Part shown: positions 24,430 to 38,700 of the stretch, piece by piece
Layout: each line of letters starts with the position of its first letter
Position numbering within the stretch: position 1 is the stretch's first letter
From: Zhengitettix transpicula
Lineage: Eukaryota; Arthropoda; Insecta; Orthoptera; Tetrigidae
Direction: 5' to 3'
Assembly (NCBI GenBank): GCA_037074705.1
Contig: JAYJMR010000012.1
Location: 124,001 to 188,000 of the forward strand
DNA: 64,000 nucleotides
The notes under the pieces: model-generated
What the model saw: the letters and a program-made list of their open reading frames with translations, nothing else
Databases searched by the model: none
Told to the model about the DNA's origin: nothing
Program-made: the position numbers and the translations under genes

Positions 24430-27400
24430 GGCACCAATAAGTAATGATTTTATACTGAAATTCATTATTTTTATTTTCGATTATTTTGACAATGGTATAC
24501 GTCTTGATGCCAGAAGAAAACTTTTCGAGTTTAAATTTTAATATTTAAAAAAAAATTAAATGCGTGCTAAAATATGTTTAAAAAAAGTAGCGTTTTCATT
24601 GCTATCCGTGGTAATGGTACCAATAGGGGTAGATTTTATACTAAAATTTTATACTAAAATTTTATTATTATTTTTCGACTATTATTCACATCGGTATACG
24701 TCTTAATTCTAGAAGTAAACCTTACAAAGGAAAATTTAAATATTTTAAAAAAATTTTATGCTTGCAAAAATATTTTTAAATAAAGTGGCATTTTCATACG
24801 CGTTCATGGTTATGGCACTAATAAGTAATGAATTTATACTGAAATTCATTATTTTTATTTTCGATTATTTTGACAATGGTATACGTCTTGATGCCAGAAG
24901 AAAACCTTTCGAGTGAAAATTTTAATATTTAAAAAAAAATTAAATGCGTGCTAAAATATGTTTAAAAAAAGTAGCGTTTTCATTGCTATCCGTGGTAATG
25001 GTACCAATAGGGGTAGATTTTATACTAATATTTTATACTAAAATTTTATTATTATTTTTCGACTATTATTCACATCGGTATACGTCTTAATCCTAGAAGT
25101 AAACCTTACAAAGGAAAATTTAAATATTTTAAAAAAATTTTATGCTTGCAAAAATATTTTTAAATAAAGTGGCATTTTCATACGCGTTCATGGTTATGGC
25201 ACCAATAAGTAATGATTTTATACTAAAATTCATTATTTTTATTTTCGATTATTTTGACAATGGTATACGTTTTGATGCCAGAAGAAAACCTTTCGAGTGT
25301 AAATTTTAATATTTAAAAAAAAATTAAATGCGTGCTAAAATATGTTTAAAAAAAGTAGCGTTTTCATTGCTATCCGTGGTAATGGTACCAATAGGGGTAG
25401 ATTTTATACTAAAATTTTATACTAAAATTTTATTATTATTTTTCGACTATTATTCACATCGGTATACGTCTTAATCCTAGAAGTAAACCTTACAAAGGAA
25501 AATTTAATTATTTTGAAAAAATTTTATGCTTGCAAAAATATTTTTAAATAAAGTGGCATTTTCATACTCGTTCATGGTTATGGCACCAATAAGTAATGAT
25601 TTTATACTGAAATTCATTAGTTTTATTTTCGATTATTTTGACAATGGTATACGTCTTGATGCCAGAAGAAAACCTTTCGAGTGTAAATTTTAATATTTAA
25701 AAAAAAATTAAATGCGTGCTAAAATATGTTTAAAAAAAGTAGTGTTTTCATTGCTATCCGTGGTAATGGTACCAATAGAGGTAGATTTTATACTAAAATT
25801 TTATACTAAAATTTTATTATTATTTTTCGACTATTATTCACATCGGTATACGTCTTAATCCTAGAAGTAAACCTTACAAAGGAAAATTTAAATATTTTGA
25901 AAAAATTTTATGCTTGCAAAAATATTTTTAATTAAAGTGGCATTTTCATACTCGTTCATGGTTATGGCACCAATAAGTAATGATTTTATACTGAAATTCA
26001 TTAGTTTTATTTTCGATTATTTTGACAATGGTATACGTCTTGATGCCAGAAGAAAACCTTTCGAGTGTAAATTTTAATATTTAAAAAAAAATTAAATGCG
26101 TGCTAAAATATGTTTAAAAAAAGTAGCGTTTTCATTGCTATCCGTGGTAATGGTACCAATAGGGGTAGATTTTATACTAAAATTTTATACTAAAATTTTA
26201 TTATTATTTTTCGACTATTATTCACATCGGTATACGTCTTAATCCTAGAAGTAAACCTTACAAAGTAAAATTTAAATATTTTAAAAAAATTTCATGCTTG
26301 CTAAAATATTTTTAAATAAAGTGGCATTTTCATAAGCGTTCATGGTTATGGCACCAATAAGTAATGATTTTATACTGAAATTCATTATTTTTATTTTCGA
26401 TTATTTTGACAATGGTATACGTCTTGATGCCAGAAGAAAACCTTTCGAGTGTAAATTTTAATATTTAAAAAAAAATTAAATGCGTGCTAAAATATGTTTA
26501 AAAAAAGTAGCGTTTTTATTGCTATCCGTGGTAATGGTACCAATAGGGGTAGATTTTATACTAAAATTTTATACTAAAATTTTATTATTATTTTTCGACT
26601 ATTATTCATATCGGTATACGTCTTAATCCTAAAAGTAAACCTTACAAAGGAAAATTTAAATATTTTAAAAAAATTTTATGCTTGCAAAAATATTTTTAAA
26701 TAAAGTGGCATTTTCATACGCGTTCATGGTTATGGCACCAATAAGTAATGATTTTATACTGAAATTCATTATTTTTATTTTCGATTATTTTGACAATGGT
26801 ATACGTCTTGATGCCAGAAGAAAACCTTTCGAGTGTAAATTTTAATATTTTAAAAAAAATTAAATGCGTGCTAAAATATGTTTAAAAAAAGTAGCGTTTT
26901 CATTGCTATCCGTGGTAATGGTACCAATAGGGGTAGATTTTATACTAAAATTTTATACTAAAATTTTATTATTATTTTTCGACTATTATTCACATCGGTA
27001 TACGTCTTAATCCTAGAAGTAAACCTTACAAAGGAAAATTTAAATATTTTAAAAAAATTTTATGCTTGCAAAAATATTTTTAAATAAAGTGGCATTTTCA
27101 TACGCGTTCATGGTTATGGCACCAATAAGTAATGATTTTATACTAAAATTCATTATTTTTATTTTCGATTATTTTGACAATGGTATACGTCTTGATGCCA
27201 GAAGAAAACCTTTCGAGTGTAAAGTTTAATATTTAAAAAAAAATTAAATGCTAGCTAAAATATGTTTAAAAAAAGTAGCGTTTTCATTGCTATACGTGGT
27301 AATGGTACCAATAGGGGTAGATTTTATACTAAAATTTTATACTAAAATTTTATTATTATTTTTCGACTATTATTCACATCGGTATACGTCTTAATCCTAG

Positions 27401-28790
27401 AAGTAAACCTTACAAAGGTAAATTTAAATATTTTAAAAAAATTTTATGCTTGCAAAAATATTTTTAAATAAAGTGGCATTTTCAAACGCGTTCATGGTTA
27501 TGGCACCAATAAGTAATGATTTTATACTGAAATTCATTATTTTTATTTTCGATTATTTTGACAATGGTATACGTCTTGATGCCAGAAGAAAACCTTTCGA
27601 GTGTAAATTTTAATATTTTAAAAAAAATTAAATGCGTGCTAAAATATGTTTAAAAAAAGTAGCGTTTTCATTGCTATCCGTGGTAATGGTACCAATAGGG
27701 GTAGATTTTATACTAAAATTTTATACTAAAATTTTATTATTATTTTTCGACTATTATTCACATCGGTATACGTCTTAATCCTAGAAGTAAACCTTACAAA
27801 GGAAAATTTAAATATTTTAAAAAAATTTTATGCTTGCAAAAATATTTTTAAATAAAGTGGCATTTTCATACGCGTTCATGGTTATGGCACCAATAAGTAA
27901 TGATTTTATACTAAAATTCATTATTTTTATTTTCGATTATTTTGACAATGGTATACGTCTTGATGCCAGAAGAAAACCTTTCGAGTGTAAAGTTTAATAT
28001 TTAAAAAAAAATTAAATGCTAGCTAAAATATGTTTAAAAAAAGTAGCGTTTTCATTGCTATACGTGGTAATGGTACCAATAGGGGTAGATTTTATACTAA
28101 AATTTTATACTAAAATTTTATTATTATTTTTCGACTATTATTCACATCGGTATACGTCTTAATCCTAGAAGTAAACCTTACAAAGGTAAATTTAAATATT
28201 TTAAAAAAATTTTATGCTTGCAAAAATATTTTTAAATAAAGTGGCATTTTCAAACGCGTTCATGGTTATGGCACCAATAAGTAATGATTTTATACTGAAA
28301 TTCATTATTTTTATTTTCGATTATTTTGACAATGGTATACGTCTTGATGCCAGAAGAAAACCTTTCGAGTGAAAAATTTTAATATTTAAAAAAAAATTAA
28401 ATGCGTGCTAAAATATGTTTAAAAAAAGTAGCGTTTTCATTGCTATCCGTGGTAATGGTACCAATAGGGGTAGATTTTATACTAAAATTTTATACTAAAA
28501 TTTTATACTAAAATTTTATTATTATTTTTCGACTATTATTCACATCGGTATACGTCTTAATCCTAGAAGTAAACCTTACAAAGGAAAATTTAAATATTTT
28601 AAAAAAATTTTATGCTTGCAAAAATATTTTTAAATAAAGTGGCATTTTCATACGCGTTCATGGTTATGGCACCAATAAGTAATGATTTTATACTGAAATT
28701 CATTATTTTTATTTTCGATTATTTTGACAATGGTATACGTCTTGATGCCAGAAGAAAACCTTTCGAGTGTAAATTTTAATATTTTAAAAA

Positions 28791-31700
28791 AAATTAAATG
28801 CGTGCTAAAATATGTTTAAAAAAAGTAGCGTTTTCATTGCTATCCGTGGTAATGGTACCAATAGGAATAGATTTTATACTAAAATTTTATACTAAAATTT
28901 TATTATTATTTTTCGACTATTATTCACATCGGTATACGTCTTAATCCTAGAAGTAAACCTTACAAAGGAAAATTTAAATATTTTAAAAAAATTTTATGCT
29001 TGCAAAAATATTTTTAAATAAAGTGGCATTTTCATACGCGTTCATGGTTATGGCACCAATAAGTAATGATTTTATACTGAAATTCATTATTTTTATTTTC
29101 GATTATTTTGACAATGGTATACGTCTTGATGCCAGAAGAAAACCTTTCGAGTGTAAATTTTAATATTTAAAAAAAAATTAAATGCGTGCTAAAATATGTT
29201 TAAAAAAAGTAGTGTTTTCATTGCTATCCGTGGTAATGGTACCAATAGGGGTAGATTTTATACTAAAATTTTATACTAAAATTTTATTATTATTTTTCGA
29301 CTATTATTCACATCGGTATACGTCTTTATCCTAGAAGTAAACCTTACAAAGGAAAATTTAAATATTTTGAAAAAATTTTATGCTTGCAAAAATATTTTTA
29401 AATAAAGTTGCATTTTCATACTCGTTCATGGTTATGGCACCAATAAGTAATGATTTTATACTGAAATTCATTAGTTTTATTTTCGATTATTTTGACAATG
29501 GTATACGTCTTGATGCCAGAAGAAAACCTTTCGAGTGTAAATTTTAATATTTAAAAAAAATTAAATGCGTGCTAAAATATGTTTAAAAAAAGTAGCGTTT
29601 TCATTGCTATCCGTGGTAATGGTACCAATAGGGGTAGATTTTATACTAAAATTTTATACTTAAATTTTATACTAAAATTTTATTATTATTTTTCGACTAT
29701 TATTCACATCGGTATACGTCTTAATCCTAGAAGTAAACCTTACAAAGTAAAATTTAAATATTTTAAAAAAATTTTATGCTTGCAAAAATATTTTTAAATA
29801 AAGTGGCATTTTCATACGCGTTCATGGTTATGGCACCAATAAGTAATGATTTTATACTGAAATTCATTATTTTTATTTTCGATTATTTTGACAATGGTAT
29901 ACGTCTTGATGCCAGAAGAAAACCTTTCGAGTGTAAATTTTAATATTTAAAAAAAAATTAAATGCGTGCTAAAATATGTTTAAAAAAAGTAGCGTTTTCA
30001 TTGCTATCCGTGGTAATGGTACCAATAGGGGTAGATTTTATACAAAAATTTTATACTAAAATTTTATTATTATTTTTCGACTATTATTCACATCGGTATA
30101 CGTCTTAATCCTAGAAGTAAACCTTACAAAGGAAAATTTAAATATTTTAAAAAAATTTTATGCTTGCAAAAATATTTTTAAATAAAGTGGCATTTTCATA
30201 CGCGTTCATGGTTATGGCACCAATAAGTAATGATTTTATACTGAAATTCATTATTTTTATTTTCGATTATTTTGACAATGCTATACGTCTTGATGCCAGA
30301 AGAAAACCTTTCGAGTGTAAATTTTAATATTTAAAAAAAAATTAAATGCGTGCTAAAATATGTTTAAAAAAAGTAGTGTTTTCATTGCTATCCGTGGTAA
30401 TGGTACCAATAGGGGTAGATTTTATACTAAAATTTTATACTAAAATTTTATTATTATTTTTCGACTATTATTCACATCGGTATACGTCTTTATCCTAGAA
30501 GTAAACCTTACAAAGGAAAATTTAAATATTTTGAAAAAATTTTATGCTTGCAAAAATATTTTTAAATAAAGTGGCATTTTCATACTCGTTCATGGTTGTG
30601 GCACCAATAAGTAATGATTTTATACTGAAATTCATTAGTTTTATTTTCGATTATTTTGACAATAGTATACGTCTTGATGCCAGAAGAAAACCTTTCGAGT
30701 GTAAATTTTAATATTTAAAAAAAAATTAAATGCGTGCTAAAATATGTTTAAAAAAAGTAGCGTTTTCATTGCTATCCGTGGTAATGGTACCAATGGGGTA
30801 GATTTTATACTAAAATTTTATACTAAAATTGTATACTAAAATTTTATTATTATTTTTCGACTATTATTCACATCGGTATACGTCTTAATCCTTGAAGTAA
30901 ACCTTACAAAGTAAAATTTAAATATTTTAAAAAAATTTTATGCTTGCAAAAATATTTTTAAATAAAGTGGCATTTTCATACGCGTTCATGGTTATGCCAC
31001 CAATAAGTAATGATTTTATACTGAAATTCATTATTTTTATTTTCGATTATTTTGACAATGGTATACGTCTTGATGCCAAAAGAAAACCTTTCGAGTGTAA
31101 ATTTTAATATTTAAAAAAAAATTAAATGCGTGCTAAAATATGTTTAAAAAAAGTAGCGTTTTCATTGCTTTCCGTGGTAATGGTACCAATAGGGGTAGAT
31201 TTTATACTAAAATTTTATACTAAAATTTTATTATTATTTTTCGACTATTATTCACATCGGTATATTCCTAGGAGTAAACCTTACAAAGGAAAATTTAAAT
31301 ATTTTAAAAAAATTTTATGCTTGCAAAAATATTTTTAAATAAAGTGGCATTTTCATACGCGTTCATGGTTATGGCACCAATAAGTAATGATTTTATACTG
31401 AAATTCATTATTTTTATTTTCGATTATTTTGACAATGGTATACGTCTTGATGCCAGAAGAAAACCTTTCGAGTGTAAATTTTAATATTTTAAAAAAAATT
31501 AAATGCGTGCTAAAATATGTTTAAAAAAAGTAGCGTTTTCATTGCTATCCGTGGTAATGGTACCAATAGGGGTAGATTTTATACTAAAATTTTATACTAA
31601 AATTTTATTATTATTTTTCGACTATTATTCACATCGGTATACGTCTTAATCCTAGAAGTAAACCTTACAAAGGAAAATTTAAATATTTTGAAAAAATTTT

Positions 31701-32275
31701 ATGCTTGCAAAAATATTTTTAAATAAAGTGGCATTTTCATACTCGTTCATGGTTATGGCACCAATAAGTAATGATTTTATACTGAAATTCATTAGTTTTA
31801 TTTTCGATTATTTTGACAATGGTATACGTCTTGATGCCAGAAGAAAACCTTTCGAGTGTAAATTTTAATATTTAAAAAAAATTAAATGCGTGCTAAAATA
31901 TGTTTAAAAAAAGTAGCGTTTTCATTGCTATCCGTGGTAATGGTACCAATAGGGGTAGATTTTATACTAAAATTTTATACTTAAATTTTATACTAAAATT
32001 TTATTATTATTTTTCGACTATTATTCACATCGGTATACGTCTTAATCCTAGAAGTAAACCTTACAAAGTAAAATTTAAATATTTTAAAAAAATTTTATGC
32101 TTGCAAAAATATTTTTAAATAAAGTGGCATTTTCATACGCGTTCATGGTTATGGCACCAATAAGTAATGATTTTATACTGAAATTCATTATTTTTATTTT
32201 CGATTATTTTGACAATGGTATACGTCTTGATGCCAGAAGAAAACCTTTCGAGTGTAAATTTTAATATTTTAAAAA
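28791..32275. repeat. 3,485-bp higher-order repeat, copy 1 (nine dimers)
   Basis: Rare variants recur 3,485 bp downstream: ATAGGAATAG at 28861 and 32346, CAATGGGGTAG at about 30793 and 34278, and TATATTCCTAGGAG at about 31261 and 34746. Three 397-bp dimers occur in each copy. The length equals nine 384-bp dimers plus 29 bp, accounted for by three +13-bp dimers, one -7-bp dimer and 3 bp of small losses. Confidence 0.85.
31126..31338 (+). other. Example of a short open frame produced by a satellite indel (not a gene)
   Basis: A 70-codon frame starting ATGCGTGC in subunit A and ending in B. In ordinary 384-bp dimers this frame ends at the TAA of TATACGTCTTAATCC. Here a 7-bp deletion (GGTATATTCC) removes the stop. 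The same happens in the other TATATTCC dimers (11258, 13539, 16586, 34611, 36535, 39618, 41938, 61440), and 13-bp contraction has an equivalent effect (for example 11635). I see no domain and no sign of codon-level constraint beyond repeat identity, so I do not call it a gene. Confidence 0.8.
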
Positions 32276-35200
32276 AAATTAAATGCGTGCTAAAATATGT
32301 TTAAAAAAAGTAGCGTTTTCATTGCTATCCGTGGTAATGGTACCAATAGGAATAGATTTTATACTAAAATTTTATACTAAAATTTTATTATTATTTTTCG
32401 ACTATTATTCACATCGGTATACGTCTTAATCCTAGAAGTAAACCTTACAAAGGAAAATTTAAATATTTTAAAAAAATTTTATGCTTGCAAAAATATTTTT
32501 AAATAAAGTGGCATTTTCATACGCGTTCATGGTTATGGCACCAATAAGTAATGATTTTATACTGAAATTCATTATTTTTATTTTCGATTATTTTGACAAT
32601 GGTATACGTCTTGATGCCAGAAGAAAACCTTTCGAGTGTAAATTTTAATATTTAAAAAAAAATTAAATGCGTGCTAAAATATGTTTAAAAAAAGTAGTGT
32701 TTTCATTGCTATCCGTGGTAATGGTACCAATAGGGGTAGATTTTATACTAAAATTTTATACTAAAATTTTATTATTATTTTACGACTATTATTCACATCG
32801 GTATACGTCTTTATCCTAGAAGTAAACCTTACAAAGGAAAATTTAAATATTTTGAAAAAATTTTATGCTTGCAAAAATATTTTTAAATAAAGTGGCATTT
32901 TCATACTCGTTCATGGTTATGGCACCAATAAGTAATGATTTTATACTGAAATTCATTAGTTTTATTTTCGATTATTTTGACAATGGTATACGTCTTGATG
33001 CCAGAAGAAAACCTTTCGAGTGTAAATTTTAATATTTAAAAAAAATTAAATGCGTGCTAAAATATGTTTAAAAAAAGTAGCGTTTTCATTGCTATCCGTG
33101 GTAATGGTACCAATAGGGGTAGATTTTATACTAAAATTTTATACTTAAATTTTATACTAAAATTTTATTATTATTTTTCGACTATTATTCACATCGGTAT
33201 ACGTCTTAATCCTAGAAGTAAACCTTACAAAGTAAAATTTAAATATTTTAAAAAAATTTTATGCTTGCAAAAATATTTTTAAATAAAGTGGCATTTTCAT
33301 ACGCGTTCATGGTTATGGCACCAATAAGTAATGATTTTATACTGAAATTCATTATTTTTATTTTCGATTATTTTGACAATGGTATACGTCTTGATGCCAG
33401 AAGAAAACCTTTCGAGTGTAAATTTTAATATTTAAAAAAAAATTAAATGCGTGCTAAAATATGTTTAAAAAAAGTAGCGTTTTCATTGCTATCCGTGGTA
33501 ATGGTACCAATAGGGGTAGATTTTATACAAAAATTTTATACTAAAATTTTATTATTATTTTTCGACTATTATTCACATCGGTATACGTCTTAATCCTAGA
33601 AGTAAACCTTACAAAGGAAAATTTAAATATTTTAAAAAAATTTTATGCTTGCAAAAATATTTTTAAATAAAGTGGCATTTTCATACGCGTTCATGGTTAT
33701 GGCACCAATAAGTAATGATTTTATACTGAAATTCATTATTTTTATTTTCGATTATTTTGACAATGCTATACGTCTTGATGCCAGAAGAAAACCTTTCGAG
33801 TGTAAATTTTAATATTTAAAAAAAAATTAAATGCGTGCTAAAATATGTTTAAAAAAAGTAGTGTTTTCATTGCTATCCGTGGTAATGGTACCAATAGGGG
33901 TAGATTTTATACTAAAATTTTATACTAAAATTTTATTATTATTTTTCGACTATTATTCACATCGGTATACGTCTTTATCCTAGAAGTAAACCTTACAAAG
34001 GAAAATTTAAATATTTTGAAAAAATTTTATGCTTGCAAAAATATTTTTAAATAAAGTGGCATTTTCATACTCGTTCATGGTTGTGGCACCAATAAGTAAT
34101 GATTTTATACTGAAATTCATTAGTTTTATTTTCGATTATTTTGACAATAGTATACGTCTTGATGCCAGAAGAAAACCTTTCGAGTGTAAATTTTAATATT
34201 TAAAAAAAAATTAAATGCGTGCTAAAATATGTTTAAAAAAAGTAGCGTTTTCATTGCTATCCGTGGTAATGGTACCAATGGGGTAGATTTTATACTAAAA
34301 TTTTATACTAAAATTGTATACTAAAATTTTATTATTATTTTTCGACTATTATTCACATCGGTATACGTCTTAATCCTTGAAGTAAACCTTACAAAGTAAA
34401 ATTTAAATATTTTAAAAAAATTTTATGCTTGCAAAAATATTTTTAAATAAAGTGGCATTTTCATACGCGTTCATGGTTATGCCACCAATAAGTAATGATT
34501 TTATACTGAAATTCATTATTTTTATTTTCGATTATTTTGACAATGGTATACGTCTTGATGCCAAAAGAAAACCTTTCGAGTGTAAATTTTAATATTTAAA
34601 AAAAAATTAAATGCGTGCTAAAATATGTTTAAAAAAAGTAGCGTTTTCATTGCTTTCCGTGGTAATGGTACCAATAGGGGTAGATTTTATACTAAAATTT
34701 TATACTAAAATTTTATTATTATTTTTCGACTATTATTCACATCGGTATATTCCTAGGAGTAAACCTTACAAAGGAAAATTTAAATATTTTAAAAAAATTT
34801 TATGCTTGCAAAAATATTTTTAAATAAAGTGGCATTTTCATACGCGTTCATGGTTATGGCACCAATAAGTAATGATTTTATACTGAAATTCATTATTTTT
34901 ATTTTCGATTATTTTGACAATGGTATACGTCTTGATGCCAGAAGAAAACCTTTCGAGTGTAAATTTTAATATTTTAAAAAAAATTAAATGCGTGCTAAAA
35001 TATGTTTAAAAAAAGTAGCGTTTTCATTGCTATCCGTGGTAATGGTACCAATAGGGGTAGATTTTATACTAAAATTTTATACTAAAATTTTATTATTATT
35101 TTTCGACTATTATTCACATCGGTATACGTCTTAATCCTAGAAGTAAACCTTACAAAGGAAAATTTAAATATTTTGAAAAAATTTTATGCTTGCAAAAATA

Positions 35201-35760
35201 TTTTTAAATAAAGTGGCATTTTCATACTCGTTCATGGTTATGGCACCAATAAGTAATGATTTTATACTGAAATTCATTAGTTTTATTTTCGATTATTTTG
35301 ACAATGGTATACGTCTTGATGCCAGAAGAAAACCTTTCGAGTGTAAATTTTAATATTTAAAAAAAATTAAATGCGTGCTAAAATATGTTTAAAAAAAGTA
35401 GCGTTTTCATTGCTATCCGTGGTAATGGTACCAATAGGGGTAGATTTTATACTAAAATTTTATACTTAAATTTTATACTAAAATTTTATTATTATTTTTC
35501 GACTATTATTCACATCGGTATACGTCTTAATCCTAGAAGTAAACCTTACAAAGTAAAATTTAAATATTTTAAAAAAATTTTATGCTTGCAAAAATATTTT
35601 TAAATAAAGTGGCATTTTCATACGCGTTCATGGTTATGGCACCAATAAGTAATGATTTTATACTGAAATTCATTATTTTTATTTTCGATTATTTTGACAA
35701 TGGTATACGTCTTGATGCCAGAAGAAAACCTTTCGAGTGTAAATTTTAATATTTTAAAAA
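32276..35760. repeat. 3,485-bp higher-order repeat, copy 2
   Basis: Near-identical tandem copy of 28791-32275. The few differences seen include GTGGCATT at about 32892 against GTTGCATT at 29407, and TTTTACGACT at about 32780 against TTTTTCGACT. The expected third copy does not follow: at 35831 the marker reads ATAGGGGTAG, not ATAGGAATAG. The edges are good to a few tens of bases. Confidence 0.85.
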
Positions 35761-38700
35761 AAATTAAATGCGTGCTAAAATATGTTAAAAAAAAGTAGCG
35801 TTTTCATTGCTATCCGTGGTAATGGTACCAATAGGGGTAGATTTTATACTAAAATTTATACTGAAATTTTATTATTATTTTTCGACTATTATTCACATCG
35901 GTATACGTCTTAATCCTAGAAGTAAACCTTACAAAGGAAAATTTAAATATTTTAAAAAAATTTTATGCTTGCAAAAATATTTTTAAATAAAGTGGCATTT
36001 TCATACGCGTTCATGGTTATGGCACCAATAAGTAATGATTTTATACTGAAATTCATTATTTTTATTTTCGATTATTTTGACAATGCTATACGTCTTGATG
36101 CCAGAAGAAAACCTTTCGAGTGTAAATTTTAATATTTAAAAAAAAATTAAATGCGTGCTAAAATATGTTTAAAAAAAGTAGTGTTTTCATTGCTATCCGT
36201 GGTAATGGTACCAATAGGGGTAGATTTTATACTAAAATTGTATACTAAAATTTTATTATTATTTTTCGACTATTATTCACATCGGTATACGTCTTAATCC
36301 TTGAAGTAAACCTTACAAAGTAAAATTTAAATATTTTAAAAAAACTTTATGCTTGCAAAAATATTTTTAAATAAAGTGGCATTTTCATACGCGTTCATGG
36401 TTATGCCACCAATAAGTAATGATTTTATACTGAAATTCATTATTTTTATTTTCGATTATTTTGACAATGGTATACGTCTTGATGCCAAAAGAAAACCTTT
36501 CGAGTGTAAATTTTAATATTTAAAAAAAAATTAAATGCGTGCTAAAATATGTTTAAAAAAAGTAGCGTTTTCATTGCTATCCGTGGTAATGGTACCAATA
36601 GGGGTAGATTTTATACTAAAATTTTATACTAAAATTTTATTATTATTTTTCGACTATTATTCACATCGGTATATTCCTAGAAGTAAACCTTACAAAGGAA
36701 AATTTAAATATTTTAAAAAAATTTTATGCTTGCAAAAATATTTTTAAATAAAGTGGCATTTTCAAACGCGTTCATGTTTATGGCACCAATAAGTAATGAT
36801 TTTATACTGAAATTCATTATTTTTATTTTCGATTATTTTGACAATGGTATACGTCTTGATGCCAGAAGAAAACCTTTCGAGTGTAAATTTTAATATTTTA
36901 AAAAAAATTAAATGCGTGCTAAAATATGTTTAAAAAAAGTAGCGTTTTCATTGCTATCCGTGGTAATGGTACCAATAGGGGTAGATTTTATACTAAAATT
37001 TTATACTAAAATTTTATTATTATTTTTCGACTATTATTCACATCGGTATACGTCTTAATCCTAGAAGTAAACCTTACAAAGGAAAATTTAAATATTTTGA
37101 AAAAATTTTATGCTTGCAAAAATATTTTTAAATAAAGTGGCATTTTCATACTCGTTCATGGTTGTGGCACCAATAAGTAATGATTTTATACTGAAATTCA
37201 TTAGTTTTATTTTCGATTATTTTGACAATGGTATACGTCTTGATGCCAGAAGAAAACCTTTCGAGTGTAAATTTTAATATTTAAAAAAAAATTAAATGCG
37301 TGCTAAAATATGTTTAAAAAAAGTAGCGTTTTCATTGCTATCCGTGGTAATGGTACCAATAGGGGTAGATTTTATACTAAAATTTTATACTAAAATTGTA
37401 TACTAAAATTTTATTATTATTTTTCGACTATTATTCACATCGGTATACGTCTTAATCCTAGAAGTAAACCTTACAAAGTAAAATTTAAATATTTTAAAAA
37501 AATTTTATGCTTGCAAAAATATTTTTAAATAAAGTGGCATTTTCATACGCGTTCATGGTTATGCCACCAATAAGTAATGATTTTATACTGAAATTCATTA
37601 TTTTTATTTTCGATTATTTTGACAATGGTATACGTCTTGATGACAAAAGAAAACCTTTCGAGTGTAAATTTTAATATTTAAAAAAAAATTAAATGCGTGC
37701 TAAAATATGTTTAAAAAAAGTAGCGTTTTCATTGCTATCCGTGGTAATGGTACCAATAGGGGTAGATTTTATACTAAAATTTTATACTAAATATTTATTA
37801 TTATTTTTCAACTATTATTCACATCGGTATATTCCTAGAAGTTAACCTTAGAAAAGGAAAATTTAAATATTTTAAAAAAATTTTATGCTTGCAAAAATAT
37901 TTTTAAATAAAGTGGCATTTTCATACGCGTTCATGGTTATGGCACCAATAAGTAATGATTTTATACTGAAATTCATTATTTTTATTTTCGATTATTTTGA
38001 CAATGGTATACGTCTTGATGCCAGAAGAAAACCTTTCGAGTGTAAATTTTAATATTTTAAAAAAAATTAAATGCGTGCTAAAATATGTTTAAAAAAAATA
38101 GCGTTTTCATTGCTATCCGTTGTAATGGTACCAATAGGGGTAGATTTTATACTAAAATTTTATACTAAAATTTTATTATTATTTTTCGACTATTATTCAC
38201 ATCGGTATACGTCTTAATCCTAGAAGTAAACCTTACAAAGGAAAATTTAAATATTTTAAAAGAATTTAAGCTTGCAAAAATATTTTTAAATAAAGTGGCA
38301 TTTTCATACGCGTTCATGGTTATGGCACCAATAAGTAATGATTTTATACTGAAATTCATTATTTTTATTTTCGATTATTTTGACAATGGTATACGTCTTG
38401 ATGCCAGAAGAAAACCTTTCGAGTGTAAATTTTAATATTTAAAAAAAAATTAAATGCGTGCTAAAATATGTTTAAAAAAAGTAGCGTTTTCATTGCTATC
38501 CGTGGTAATGGTACCAATAGGGGTAGATTTTATACAAAAATTTTATACTAAAATTTTATTATTATTTTTCGACTATTATTCACATCGGTATACGTCTTAA
38601 TCCTAGAAGTAAACCTTACAAAGGAAAATTTAAATATTTTAAAAAAATTTTATGCTTGCAAAAATATTTTTAAATAAAGTGGCATTTTCATACGCGTTCA

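Larger units (their letters stand above)
23661..28790. repeat. Satellite domain, near-consensus dimers with local 768-bp duplication
   Basis: Most dimers are close to the reference copy. A block of two dimers is duplicated: ATGCTAGCTAAA at 27248 and 28016, TTCAAACGCG at about 27481 and 28249, and GTGTAAAGTTTAAT and TATACGTGG in both. The offset is 768 bp. Near 25.5-26.3 kb two adjacent dimers share TTCATTAG and TTTTGAAAAAATT. The first 397-bp dimer (three 13-bp blocks) is at about 28.48-28.52 kb. Confidence 0.7.
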
